Below, one piece after another: positions 48,046 to 60,858 of a DNA stretch of 64,000 nt (positions are counted from its first letter, which is position 1; every line of letters begins with the position of its first letter). The position numbers and the translations under genes were made by a program. The notes beneath the pieces were generated by a model that worked only from the letters and a program-made list of their open reading frames with translations, was not told where the DNA came from and made no database searches. Location of the stretch: assembly GCA_029204225.1 (NCBI GenBank), contig CM055099.1, forward strand, positions 70,319,349-70,383,348, given 5' to 3'. This DNA is from Diphasiastrum complanatum. Taxonomy: Eukaryota > Streptophyta > Lycopodiopsida > Lycopodiales > Lycopodiaceae.

Positions 48046-51000
48046 GTTTTAACATGCTTGTCATAACTTGGAGATGTTATATATACCCTCCCAGTGCTAG
48101 ACACACTTGACATGTACTTTTTCCGTCCCAAAAGACATTAACAAAGCTTTCTGTCTGTCCTTCTTGCTTTCTCTCCTTGTAGACAAGGTAAAGTTCTGGG
48201 TCGGTATTGAAGGATCAATGTCAATGGCCATGATAAACCAAATTGGCAATTCTGAGCAAAAACTTTTGTGCAAAGTTGTCCGCTATGACAACCACACATG
48301 TACATGACTGGTTCCATCTGAAGTAGTTATCCCTTAGTTGATGAACCTTTTCCAAGCTTGACATATTTAAAATTTAAATGTTGTTGAAGAGTCCCACAAT
48401 AATCTTATCTTTCATAGCAAGGCCAAGGATTCTGAGGTGTTCTACATGTCAGCTTGCTAAGCAAAGGATTTATTTCGTATAATTTGGAAAATTCTAGACT
48501 TTTTCGAATATAAGTTTGTGTCATACTGGAGTATATCATAAGAAAGATCTACCCTATACAGGTTCCTAGTCTGAACTATGTCACTAGGCCTTTTATTTCT
48601 GAGTAATGAGTACACGAGAAAGACTACACATTACGAATAAAGATTGCTTTATTTATTTATTAATGGCCAGGCATCTGTAATATTTATGTATATCATTTCC
48701 TGTGTTTTTTGCTCTGTCTGGTTATAGAATTGGCATTGAATGGTCCCTGGTGCATGAAGAAACCTAGTTGACCGTTTAGTGCTAATAGAGCAGACTCTGA
48801 TTTCTAAGTACTCCAAAGTCATTTTGCATAAAGCATTTTCAGAAAGGTGAAAATTGTCCATTTGAAAACTGTGCAACAAAAGTGTGCTATTTCACCTCGA
48901 CATTTTTTTGACAACCTGGACAGGGACATGTTTACGAAGTTCTTGGGAAACAAAACCAAACAAGTTCTGGTTTATGTTGTGCATTCCTTGCAAATTTTGA
49001 TAATGCTCAAAATGCAAATGTTACTTTCCAAGGCAACATCTTCAGCTTACCGGCGTGGTCTGTCAGCATCCTTCCTGATTGCAAGCATGTTGCCTTCAAT
49101 ACTGCAAAGGTAGAGAGAAGATATCAGTACCCTGCTGCATTTAGATGCTTTTGAGTTTTCCAAAGTCAGTACAGTTAGAATGCGTGAATAACACTTGACA
49201 TGAAGGTCATCTAAGGTTCAATGTTCTCAACTTGTAACTCATCTAAAAAATCTTCTGCTCCCACTTTCATTTATTCTGGTTTAAAATAATGCCAAAGGCA
49301 TGATATCAGAAAACAATTGGTAGTTCAGTTCAGTTTCAACTATAATTGAGGGCATGATAACAAAGGATATACTTTCCTCACCTTGTTGTCTGAATTTCAC
49401 TTCCACTCAGGCACACATGGACAATTGAAACACAAGGTAACAGGAACAGTAGATTGTAAAGATTGGATATCTGTACATCTGCTTAATTCAGTATTACCTT
49501 TATTGCATGGCACTGAAGACAGGAAATGACCCAGCTGCATCATTTCATAGTTTTCAAATATTTCTAACGTGTTAATCATTAGCCAATATCTTTCCTTCAT
49601 GGAAATCACACAGGAATCCTTTGTGTTTTGCATTCTTTTGAATATTCATGTTTGGTTGATTATAGGTTTCAGCACAAACATCAGTGACAGCAATAAGGCC
49701 TACCAGTCAGCCAAATTCAATACAAAACTGGGAGTCATATCAAGAACCAGTTGGTCTTTGGGACAGCAAAACTATCTTTGCGAACAGCCTACTTGAACAA
49801 ATAAACACCACCTTAGATACATCTGACTATCTATGGTACACAACAAGGTAACTTCTTTTAGGGTAATTTTCATGACTGATATTTGTGACTTGTACGATGA
49901 ACAATCCGTAATTTTAATTTTTTTCCTCTCACCTGCTGAACCATGTTGAGCCTCTATTTCTGTTGCTTGGAAGTGGTCATGAATTGCTGTGCAAAATGTA
50001 TTAATAATGAGGAGAAACACTGACAATAGAATGAGATCACAATTATGCAACTGTTCCAGTGGGGTCCAGGTGAACATAATCCAATCAGAAAAAACATAAA
50101 TTTGGATTTTGGAAGAGTAAATCATATGATTATTGTGTAAAACTGTTTGCTAGGAAGCAGAAGACTGGAAGTTTATAAGAGAATTTATATACCAAGTACC
50201 TTCCTGATATGTCTTCTAACATAGCAAATTTCATCCATTACTATGACTTGGATTTCATGTACTTTCAAGCTTGATCGAATTTTATTTTCAGCATTTAGTT
50301 GGTTTTCTCCTCGTCTACTTGCAAGCTTGATCGGATTTTATTTTCAACATTTAGTTGGTTTTCTCCTCGTCTACTTCAGTTATCAAGCACACCTTTTTCA
50401 TCCAAAGTTTGAAAATCTGTGATGAAGCTTTGAAATATACTCTTTTGACTATCTTCTTCTCCTCCCAATCATTGCAAGTAGAAGGAACCAAGACTTGTAT
50501 ATTTAGCCATGTCGATATTTAGGCTTCTTATTGAACTATTTAAATTGCTCTCACATGTTGAAACAATCAACGAAATATTAGATGTGTGACATGCTCATTT
50601 CAGTGTCATATGATGAAACATGGTTCCGATACAAGTCTTATACTTCAAAAAGGTGATTTTGCAGAACGAGTAAAGACAACAGACAATGTTAGATAAGATT
50701 TTAGCCATTCTGGCTTGTTTGCAATCATAGATTGCCCATATCCATGTGGTAGCTGTTGACATCGTATGCAAGTATTTGGTAACCATAGATATTCCGGAGG
50801 TTGAACAGTGAAAGGCCACTATTCTGATACTGTTTTTAAAAAACCAGTGTGAATATTTCTGCGGAAGATCTACAGGGAAACGCCCAGCAGCAACTTTCCA
50901 TCAGCTCTACAAAATATGCACTTCAAATCTACATCAATGGGGACTTTTCAGGTGCTTCATCATTTCCGTCTGACAAGATTCCGTTTCCTAAAATACATGG

Positions 51001-51983
51001 TGTAGCAATGTCCATTTTGTTGCATACATGGATGAATGCAGAAAAACAAGTCTTCACACATGCAGAATGCGGATCTTAAATGAACATATGATGATGAAAA
51101 TTTATCAAGGGTCCTTAATAAATTTTTAAGAATGTTAATCTGGGCTGAAGAACATTAGCGTAGTCTTTGTCTTCATACTGTAATTTGCATAACACAGTTT
51201 ACTACTTGGAGGAAAACCATATCCAAATGAATTTTACATTCATGCTGAAGATCAATATTGAATACAACCATGTTACGATACATTTTTTCCTCATATTTCA
51301 GGTGACACCTTTCTTTGTGCGATCCAAAATATTTTCTATTTGAATGTTGAATAGCTCTTTTGATACAATAATGATGTTGGAGGCATATAAAAGCGAGACA
51401 CAAAACGAAGTCACATGTCAGGGAGCAAACTATCTTTGGAAGACATTATCCTGATATGACATATGAACAAAAACTTGGAGGAAATGCGTGAATGAGCATA
51501 CACTATATTCAAACATCTATTGAGAAGTCATTAAATAGTCTGTTTCAAACTTGCAGGGAATCATACCCTTGCCAATTCTGGCTTGAGTGTAGACCAATCC
51601 ATAAATCTGATTGTTGGAAGAAATGAAATTGCGTTGCTGAGCATGACTGTGGGATTACAGGTTAGTTGGAAATTCATTGCTATGAGTTTTGTTGGTCACA
51701 TCTAGAAATTCTTCACTATGAACAGACTTTGGGCATAAAAACATGGTACAGTAGACATTCAGATTCTTCAAGTGTCACATTTTGTAAATGCTAGTTACAA
51801 CTTTTGACAAATATAGCCACTTTACCTCTTCATTTGATCAACGTGTTGATATGAAGTTGAATGTTTGGGAAGGATGGTGGCTACAGATATGACATGGTAA
51901 GTGCAGGCCTCAATGGCTCCATCAAGTTGAAAGGCCTACAATCTGGGGACAGAGAGTTGTCTACACAACAATGGATTTATCAG

Positions 51984-52024
<41 letters not shown>

Positions 52025-55000
52025 TGTATGGATTTACCGTACTAAAATCATAAGATATGTCAGCAGGTCGAGTAGTGGTCAAGTAGATAAGAGTTTCAAC
52101 AAGCTGTCTATAGAAAGTCCATCTACATCTTCATCGTCTTTCACTTTTGTTAGCAAGTCATATGGTTTTACAATGGGCTTGCACTCAAGCTTTTTGAATT
52201 TTGACAAATGTTCATGGGCATACTTATATACCATGTATAGCTATACAAGCCTCAATCCCTAGAAAGAATTTTAGTGCTCCGAGATTCTTCATATCAAACT
52301 CTGAAGAAAGACCCCCCTTTAGCTTATTTGTCAACCGCTTATTTCTACATATTGTCACTCCAAGCCACCAAACCATAAGGCCCGGTGTGTACAGTCCACC
52401 TGGCATGCATGTCACATGTGACTTTTGAATACTAAGTGCCTCATAGGTTACCACCTCCAGGCACCACCAAAGACCTTTGACCTACTTGGTCACCCGGGGT
52501 ACTTGTCGGCTAGTATCTCGTCATTAATGGCTACGATCCCGATGGTCACAATTCACCATGTCTCTGACAACTTGTCAGGCAGTCACACAAAGTCATTGCT
52601 TGTGACGCACAAGTCCCAACTAGAGATAAATATTCACTCTGATTGCCAACCTTCATTGGTATTTGGCCTCAGGCCCTTTTCTACCATGACAAGGTCATGC
52701 TAGACTCTAACAACCCTTCCCTCCTCTTGCAAGTCATCGGTCCTCGATGACAAACTTTAGGTAAGACTTCTGCAAACACTATTGTGTCTCCCAGGTAGCA
52801 TCTGACAATGTATGCCCTTTTCAAGTCACTAGATACTCTTGGAGGAGATGATTCTGCAATTGTCACTCCCTCCAGTTTAGCACTTTCTTTGGTCCATAAC
52901 CTACACATCTTTCTCCTCTAGAGACACAAGGCCTTCTATCGGGTTATCACCATCGTGCAAACATTGAATGAGTTTTTCTAATATGAAACATTGGATGCAC
53001 CTTGCATCTGTCCACAATACCTAGGAGATAAATTTGCACAGTTTCCTATGCATAGCACCTTCGACTTTCTTAATGATTAGCCATGGTCCACAACACCTAG
53101 GAGGTACTTTGGCAGCTAATTTTTTTAACAACTAGCCCTGGTCCACAATACCTAGGAGATACTTTGGTGGCTAACTTTCTTAACAATTAGTCATGGTCCA
53201 CAATACCTAGGAGATATTTTGGCACACTTTTCTATGCATAGCACCTTCAAAATGGAAGGGATTAGTATATATACCCAATTTCCAGTCCCAATAGGTATGG
53301 TTGCTAGGCACCTTACGCAAAATTCCTATGGTCACCTGGTTAACTATGGTCCTGTGGATGCATGTCTGTTATCATTATACACAAACTCTACTAAGGGTAA
53401 ATGCTTAACCTTGCTTGTCTACATATTGTTAACATAAGCATGAAGCATGTCTTCCAAGATCTAATTAACCCTCTATGTTTGGTCATCTATTTGAGAATGC
53501 ACAAGACTACTCATCCAAAATTGTGTTCCCGACTTGTCGAACATCTCTGTCCAAAATTTTCTCGTAAACTTGGGATCCTTGTCGAGCACAATGGACTTTG
53601 AAAGTCCACGCAATCTAACCACATTATGGATAAATGACTTGGCTATTTGTGGAGTTGTGACCTACGATAAAATGGACCATCTTGGAAAACATGTCTACCA
53701 CTACCATAATGGAACTAAACCCTAGGTAGACGAACAATAAATTTCATAGAGATGCTTTCCCACCTTCTCGTAGGTATCTCAAGTGGATGCAAAAAGCCTG
53801 GAGGACTTACTCTCTCAGCCTTGTGCAACAGTGGATGTACTCCCTTACATCTCGTCACAATTGTGGCCCAAGATAATGCGTTCTTACCAATTCGTTGGTC
53901 TTATCAATACCAGGGTGCCCTGCATAGGGACTATCATGTCATTCATAAACTATCTTACAACGAAGATCCTTTACGTCTAGCACAAATATCTTTCCATTTC
54001 TCAACAACATACCTTCCTCCACATTGTATGTTAGATACGTACTAGTGTGTGCCTCTACGAAAATGCACACATGCAGACAACATGGGTCCTTTTGTTGAGC
54101 TCTTTTGATCTCCTTCGTGAGATCACTGTCAACTACAATAAACCTCATATGATTAAATATTCGCGATAGTGCATCAACGACCACATTTGCCTTTCCTCTT
54201 TCGCATATATCTCTTGCTTGTGCGCAATTGGCGAGGGCTGGCCACATAACTCCTGATGGATTCCGGAGTTTTCTCAAAAACTGTAATTCTCCAAGCTTAA
54301 GCTGGTGTCAACTGAGTACTCTCTAAGGTTATTTGTCTACCCTCCTGGCTCAATATTTCACCTGTGACAATGCCATTAGCATCTATCTTTAGGTCAAACA
54401 ATTTTGGGTATTTACAATCTTGAGATTTGGAGTCGTGGCCACCTCCTCCAAGTTCCCAAAATTGGCGTATATCGGCAGTCCTAGGCCACTTCCTAACAAC
54501 ATCCACCTTGGCTGGGTCACCTCAGTCATCACTATGTGACCCAAATACTCAAACACAATTCTTGCACAACTTGATCTTTTGAGCATTGGCATACAAAGCT
54601 AAAGCTTGTAATTTTCCAAATACGATTTGGAGATGAATCTCATGCTTCATTACCACCTTACTCATCGTCATGCTTAGTCAAGCCTCCGACGATAACTGGC
54701 GTCCCATACCACCAGCCATCGCCCTTGGCTCTCCTTAGCACACATCACTTGGCCTGGAGATACATCCCGGCTACTGCACATGCTCTCCATCCACCAACTC
54801 CCGAGTAGATTGAGTGAATGGCAAAAGGCAAGCCCCATCACAATATAGGCATAGCATGGTGGGTCCCATCAAGCACGGTCTTGCCGGCGACACGTGACCA
54901 CTTAGGATGGTGATGCGTGGCACCAAAACATGTCGATAACGCTAGACCTGCGTCATGCACCTTGTGAGGCTGTCATTGAAGGGCGTACCGTTATGGTACA

Positions 55001-58000
55001 TATCATTCCCTCCCCCATAAAAACTTCCCTCTATGGGAGAAAACCAAGGAATCTAAGTCTTAAATCGTCTTCCTTCTCCCAGGTGTCCTCATCATCTGAC
55101 ATACCTTTCCAACGAATCAGATGTTCAGAAATCAAACGATTTCTCAGCTTATGACGTCGGGTATCCATGATCCTGTCCGGTTCATGGGGTACAAAAGCAA
55201 TCAAATCCTCCAATAATACTAGATTATCTGTTGGAATCAGGTTATCCTTTCTACCAAGTCGTTCCTTCAAACGACTAACATGGAATACATGATGGACCTT
55301 AGTTCCAACGGGAAGTTCTAGTCGATACGCAGTCCTACCAATCTTGCTAACAATCTTGAAAGGACCACTATAATGTGGAGATAACTTTGGGCATTTCCCC
55401 ATTCGAAGTGTGGGATTCTCAGATACACCCAATCACCGATCTCAAATTCTCAAGGAGAGCGGCTTCGGTTAGCATAGAATTGGGCTCGATCCTGATCTAA
55501 TGCTATCCTTAGCCACCTACAACATTTCCTGTATATTATGCAAGAAATCAGCTGCAGCTTGCACCTTGAGACCTTTGAGTCCAATGAAGATAGAATACTT
55601 TTCCACTTCTTATTGGGAATTTCCAATGGATGTAACAGACCAGCTGCTTTAAACCAAATGTTACAACTCCCTAGATCTCCGATTGCCTTGAAGGTTGACG
55701 CACACCCCATACCACTGACGACGCACCGCATCCGCCCATCCATAGGGTCACTGCCGACCCACCCCCATGCACTGGAGCTATCGACATCCTCATGCCTAGT
55801 CAAGCCTTCGACGATAACTCGCATCCCATACCACTAGCCATCGCCCTTGGCTCTCCTTAGGACACATCTCCTAGCCTGGAGATACATCGTGGCTACTGCA
55901 CGTGCTCTCCATCCACCAACTCTCGGGTAGACTGAGTGAATGGCAATAGGAAAGCCCCACCACTATATAGGCATAGAATAGTGGTCCCGCTGGCGACATG
56001 TGACCACCTAGGATGGTGACGCGTGACACCAAAACATGTCGATAACGCTAGACCTGCATCATGCCCCTTGCAAGGCCGTCACTGAAGGGCGTACCATTAT
56101 GGTACATAACAAGTTTGGGGACATGTTTAAATTGAATTCCCCCCCCCAGCTGTCCTTCCTTTTTTTCCTCCTATTGTGAAATAAAAAATGTAGCATCACA
56201 TTAGCGACAAATAATACACCACAAAGGATGAGGAAGATGGCATCTTCTTATTAAGAATATCGAAAGAACATCAAATACAGTCAATAGTTGATCCCCTACA
56301 AGGAAGAACAATGAGTCTCTCACAAACAATTGAGGACTTATTCAAAACATAAGCCACTCAAATGAATTTCTTTACTCCCTATTTAAATCTTTCTTAGGGC
56401 TAAACTCCTCATATGAAAAATGAAGTGCAAAATGAACTTTCCTTAAAAAATAGTGGGCCCAAGGTGCCTTGTGGATGAAAAATAACCAGTGGTCCAAAAG
56501 GAATCGATGTTGTGTGAATAAAAAAATCACTGGTTTGCAACACATTCGAGTCTCATAAGCCCTAAAGTACTATATGTCCATAATACTCACCCTTGTGTGT
56601 AAAATCATTCAAGATAATCAATCGATTTAGCTACGAGAAATTCTTGCACCACTCAAGTCAATGAGCTTATCATGTATTGTATTCTTCTATGATACTTAAC
56701 AGATATTTCTACTCATTGTTTGTTTGATCTGAGCATCGTCTGTTTATTGCATGTTCAGTGAGTGCTGAGTAGCATCTCCATAGATTTTGCATGTCACAAT
56801 CACTGGCATATTCTAGATCAATGATGAGCCATGCATTGTCTAATTTCTAAAGATCACTTGCAAATATGTGTAGCAGATATGGCCATGTTAAGATACAATG
56901 TGGTGTATTTTGTTGACGGTAGAAAATGTGGACCATGACTAGACTTCCATAGCCACTTGACCTCAATATGTTCCACCCATTATAGCTGTGTCTAGGAACC
57001 TTTGGTTTATGAGATTCTTGGATATTGACCGTTTAGTTTGCAATACATGAATCTTATGAAGAAATTTTATTTCAAATGATGATGTGTAGGTGGGATTGAA
57101 AGGAGAGGCATTGCAAATATATACACAACAAGGAGCAGATTTTGTCCAATGGACATCAGCAATACCACCCCCTTGGACTGGATATTTGTCATGGTACAAG
57201 GTAAAGTATCTGACTTATAATAAGTTGCTATGTGTTTCAAGAAAAAAAATTAATGTGATAATTGAATGAGAAATGCAAGATTCAAAATTTGCTTTTGACG
57301 TGTGAAACTTTCATTGATGCCCCTTTCCTTACATAGTAGATGAAGGACAATAAAGCGTTAACTTCATAAAGCTTAACTCACTTATCTAGCTAAGCATTGT
57401 GACTCTGACAAGTATGCATAGCTTTAGGTGATTGTGACACTACTTAGTTCCAAATAGCTATTGTTGAGGTTTCTCGGCCATCAAGCCACAAGCTTCAAGG
57501 TGTTGTTAATATTTGAGTTAAGCAATTACAATATCAGTGATTCTATGAAGTAGAACCTTCACGTGAAGAAAGTAAGTTGAATCAATAAAGATGGAATGAA
57601 GAGTACCCCACGTTTTATTTTTCAAGGTCACAGCAGATTACTAGATTCCAACACAAGGAGTTCAAAGTTCCATCAATTGCATGGTCATTAACTAGTTGGG
57701 TGCTTGAGGCCTTTGTTTGTCATTGGGGCAGATGAGTGTCAAGCAAGTCATGGGCTAAGTGGGGTGTATGACATGCTGGTGTCAATTTTTATAATTTTTT
57801 CTTGATGAACTCCCAATTTAGATAGGGTGTATTGTCACAGGAAAGAATTGACCTTTGAAACTCTGAGCTTTTGCCAGAAACTGAATATGTTGTTGATGGT
57901 GGAACTGGCAAAAGATGAAGTGCAGGGATGTTCCTGTAAGTTGATGAATAGGGTGTGCATGAATTCATGATGTTGACAAGCAGGTCAAAGAGAGGAAGTG

Positions 58001-60075
58001 CTTAAGAAAAGCAAAAGATGTGAAGTGTGTATCATGTGAAAGGTTGGAAAACTTGATAAAGTGTGAACAGGAAGAAAACAAGTATGCATTAGAGCTCAGA
58101 GGTCACATCAACGATTTGCTTGACAAAGTACAAAGTGAATTCGCTTGACAAAGTACAAAGTGAATCAAAGTAATTCAGCATTATAACTTAATTGCATGCC
58201 TCGGAGTTGTAGGAGTGGGGATCTACTAGTTTTCTTCATTAAGTGTGTCAAACAGTTAGTAGCTTTTGCAAGAAACTCTTTGGTATTGATGGTATGGCCA
58301 TCTTCAGGACTCTGCAATGAAATTTCCAGAGCATGAATATGCACTCAACATAGGTAAAACCTGTCAAAATGTCTCTCTGATATCCTTTGAACGTTCCAGC
58401 ACTAGCACTTCAGCTAATGTGTGAAACCACAGGCTTTGATATTTGTTTACTGTTTAGCTAAAGTCTCGATTCATGAGTACAGTACTTGCAATTCACATGC
58501 ATGTTTTCAAAATATATATCGCTATATGTTTATAATGGTGACCATGCTATAATTCCCTCACATTTGACCTCATGCTTCTGAGATCAGCACTGAAATCCAA
58601 ATGCAAATCAATATCCTTATTCAAGAGAATATCTGGAGTTAATGTAAGCGAAAGGGAATGAAAAGTTATGAAATCCTTACTCTCACCAACGCCCATAAGT
58701 ATGTGGAAGTCACATGTGGAAAGAGTTGTTGAGATTGACTGACATTCACTCATCTGAATATGAATGCGCTTAACTCTGATTGATCTGGGAAAGCAATGAC
58801 TGAGTCAGTCCTGATGATGGCATAGGTGGAGAGAACAGAAATTTTTTGATTCCCAGAGAAACGTAGCAAGTGATTATTTTTCGTATGAAGAGACCATACT
58901 TTAGTTTACTTGAGCTTTGACAAATTGCATAAAAAGTATTTAAAATTCTTTTCATAGAGGTTTGTATCACAAATGATTCCAAAACAAAAAGCCTTGAGAC
59001 AAACTTTGAGTCCATGTTATCTTCTATCTTTAAGTTCTCGTTGATAAATCTTTTAGCCCTCCATAAGGGTGTCCCTATGTGCGGTCTCCTTATTAGTTTT
59101 AAACTGATCCTACCGATTCCCCAAATAATTACATTAATATTTTTCTTTAAGTTAATTGCATTTTCTTGGATAAAAACATCTATACATGTGGAACCTAGAG
59201 GCCTTGAGGCAATGGTGCTCCCACTTTTCCCTAAAATTGTTGTTATGTCACTGCTTTCTGTTTCTTCTGTAAGCTAAATTCACAAGAATGATTTTTATGT
59301 TTAAAAGGAAGAACTAAGAGAGTTCTAATACTTTCAGAATTGATATTGTCAGCACGCAAATGTGTTTTTGTACCTCTACTTTTTTTGGGTGAGTTTTGTG
59401 AGTGGGGCCTATACAAGTTCACTTTAGGATGCTAAAAGGACAATTACAGAAGAGACAAATCTATCCTGCATTATTGATCATGAGGTATGTTGCTTGACAT
59501 TCAAGGCACAAATAACATATCAGAAACAACTTATATACCACTATAATTACACTGGATAGAAAATCTAAAGTATGCAGCTACTCTGTAAATACACCAACGC
59601 TATCTAGATCTTGTGTTCTCACCTAGAGGCATCATGGAAAAAGTTATGGTTGATCTTGCAGGCTTCCTTTGCAACTCCATCTGGAAGTGATCCTGTTGCT
59701 ATTTATTTCGGAAGCATGGGAAAGGGGCAAGCTTGGGTCAATGGCAACAGCTTGGGCAGATTTTGGCCATCACTTTTCATTTCCGAGACTGATTGCTCAC
59801 AAACATGTGATTACCGGGGCACATTCACACAATCAAAATGCCTGACAGATTGTGGGCAGCAATCTCAGCAATGGCAAGCTCTCTCTCTCTCTCTCTTCAG
59901 AGCTAGGTTGAGAGTTAGAACACTGAAGAGATATTTTTCTCTTCTTAGTTAGTTTGGTTTTAGTTATGTTGTTTTGACGGCATTGCTCCGTCTTGGTGCC
60001 ATCCTTTTGAAATATTTGTTCGTCTTATAAGCCTTCTGGCATGGAAAAGACGTTAATAAAGCTTCTTCTTCTTCT

Positions 60076-60140
<65 letters not shown>

Positions 60141-60256
60141 GTTTTAGCATGCTTATCATAATTTGGAGATGTTATATACCCTCCCAGTGCTAGACACACT
60201 TGACATGTACCCTAGCATTGAGGATTTTGATTAATATTATTCATTTATACATTAAA

Positions 60257-60333
<77 letters not shown>

Positions 60334-60793
60334 GGTGTGCACACCTTTGAGTGGCTGATACTCTTATTGAGAAAGTTTTATGAAGTAAAGGTGTAGAAGC
60401 TCAGTATGAAGTACATCATTCCTCACAATCATTACGTGGAAACATACTTATGCAGGTACCATGTACCGCGTGAATGGCTGCAACCCAACCAAAACCTTTT
60501 GGTAGTGTTTGATGAGTTGGGAGGAGATGTCTCCAAGATCTATGTTGCAACAAAGACTGTAGATACAGTTTGTGCAAACGTGCTGCAGTCCTATCCTCCA
60601 AGTGTAAAGGCATGGTCGAAGTTCCAAGTAACTCGGGAAAAAGTGCTGTTGATACCCGAGGCAAAGTTGGAATGTCCTGACAATCAATTGATTTCATCTA
60701 TCAAATTTGCCAGTTTTGGCAACCCACAAGGAAGCTGCCAAGCTTTTCAGCAAGGCGACTGCCATGCTACAAACTCTATGCATCTTGTAAAGA

Positions 60794-60858
<65 letters not shown>

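Larger units (their letters stand above)
54664..56111 (-). mobile_element. Deleted Ty3/Gypsy element B with LTRs, in intron 15
   Basis: The left LTR piece (54664 to about 55010) is repeated at about 55785-56111. The right LTR is longer (55659-56111, TGTTACAACTCC to GGTACATAACA). A polypurine tract follows the left LTR (plus strand TTCCCTCCCCCATAAAA, about 55010-55026). Between them the minus-strand frame 55432-55031 holds the integrase C-terminus ([36 protein letters not shown]) and a chromodomain ([20 protein letters not shown]). An integrase start ([18 protein letters not shown]) lies next to the right LTR. Gag, protease, RT and most of the integrase core are gone. Confidence 0.8.

Noticed and set aside
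50848-51079. Exon 13 reading on to a longer C-terminus
   Set aside because: After the donor at 50952 the frame loses all family similarity, while exon 14 continues it exactly.
51861-52020. ORF start at ATG 51861 as the true start of exon 15
   Set aside because: Residues before DGGYRYD do not fit the family and a TGA lies just upstream. The acceptor after TTGGGAAG keeps the expected spacing.
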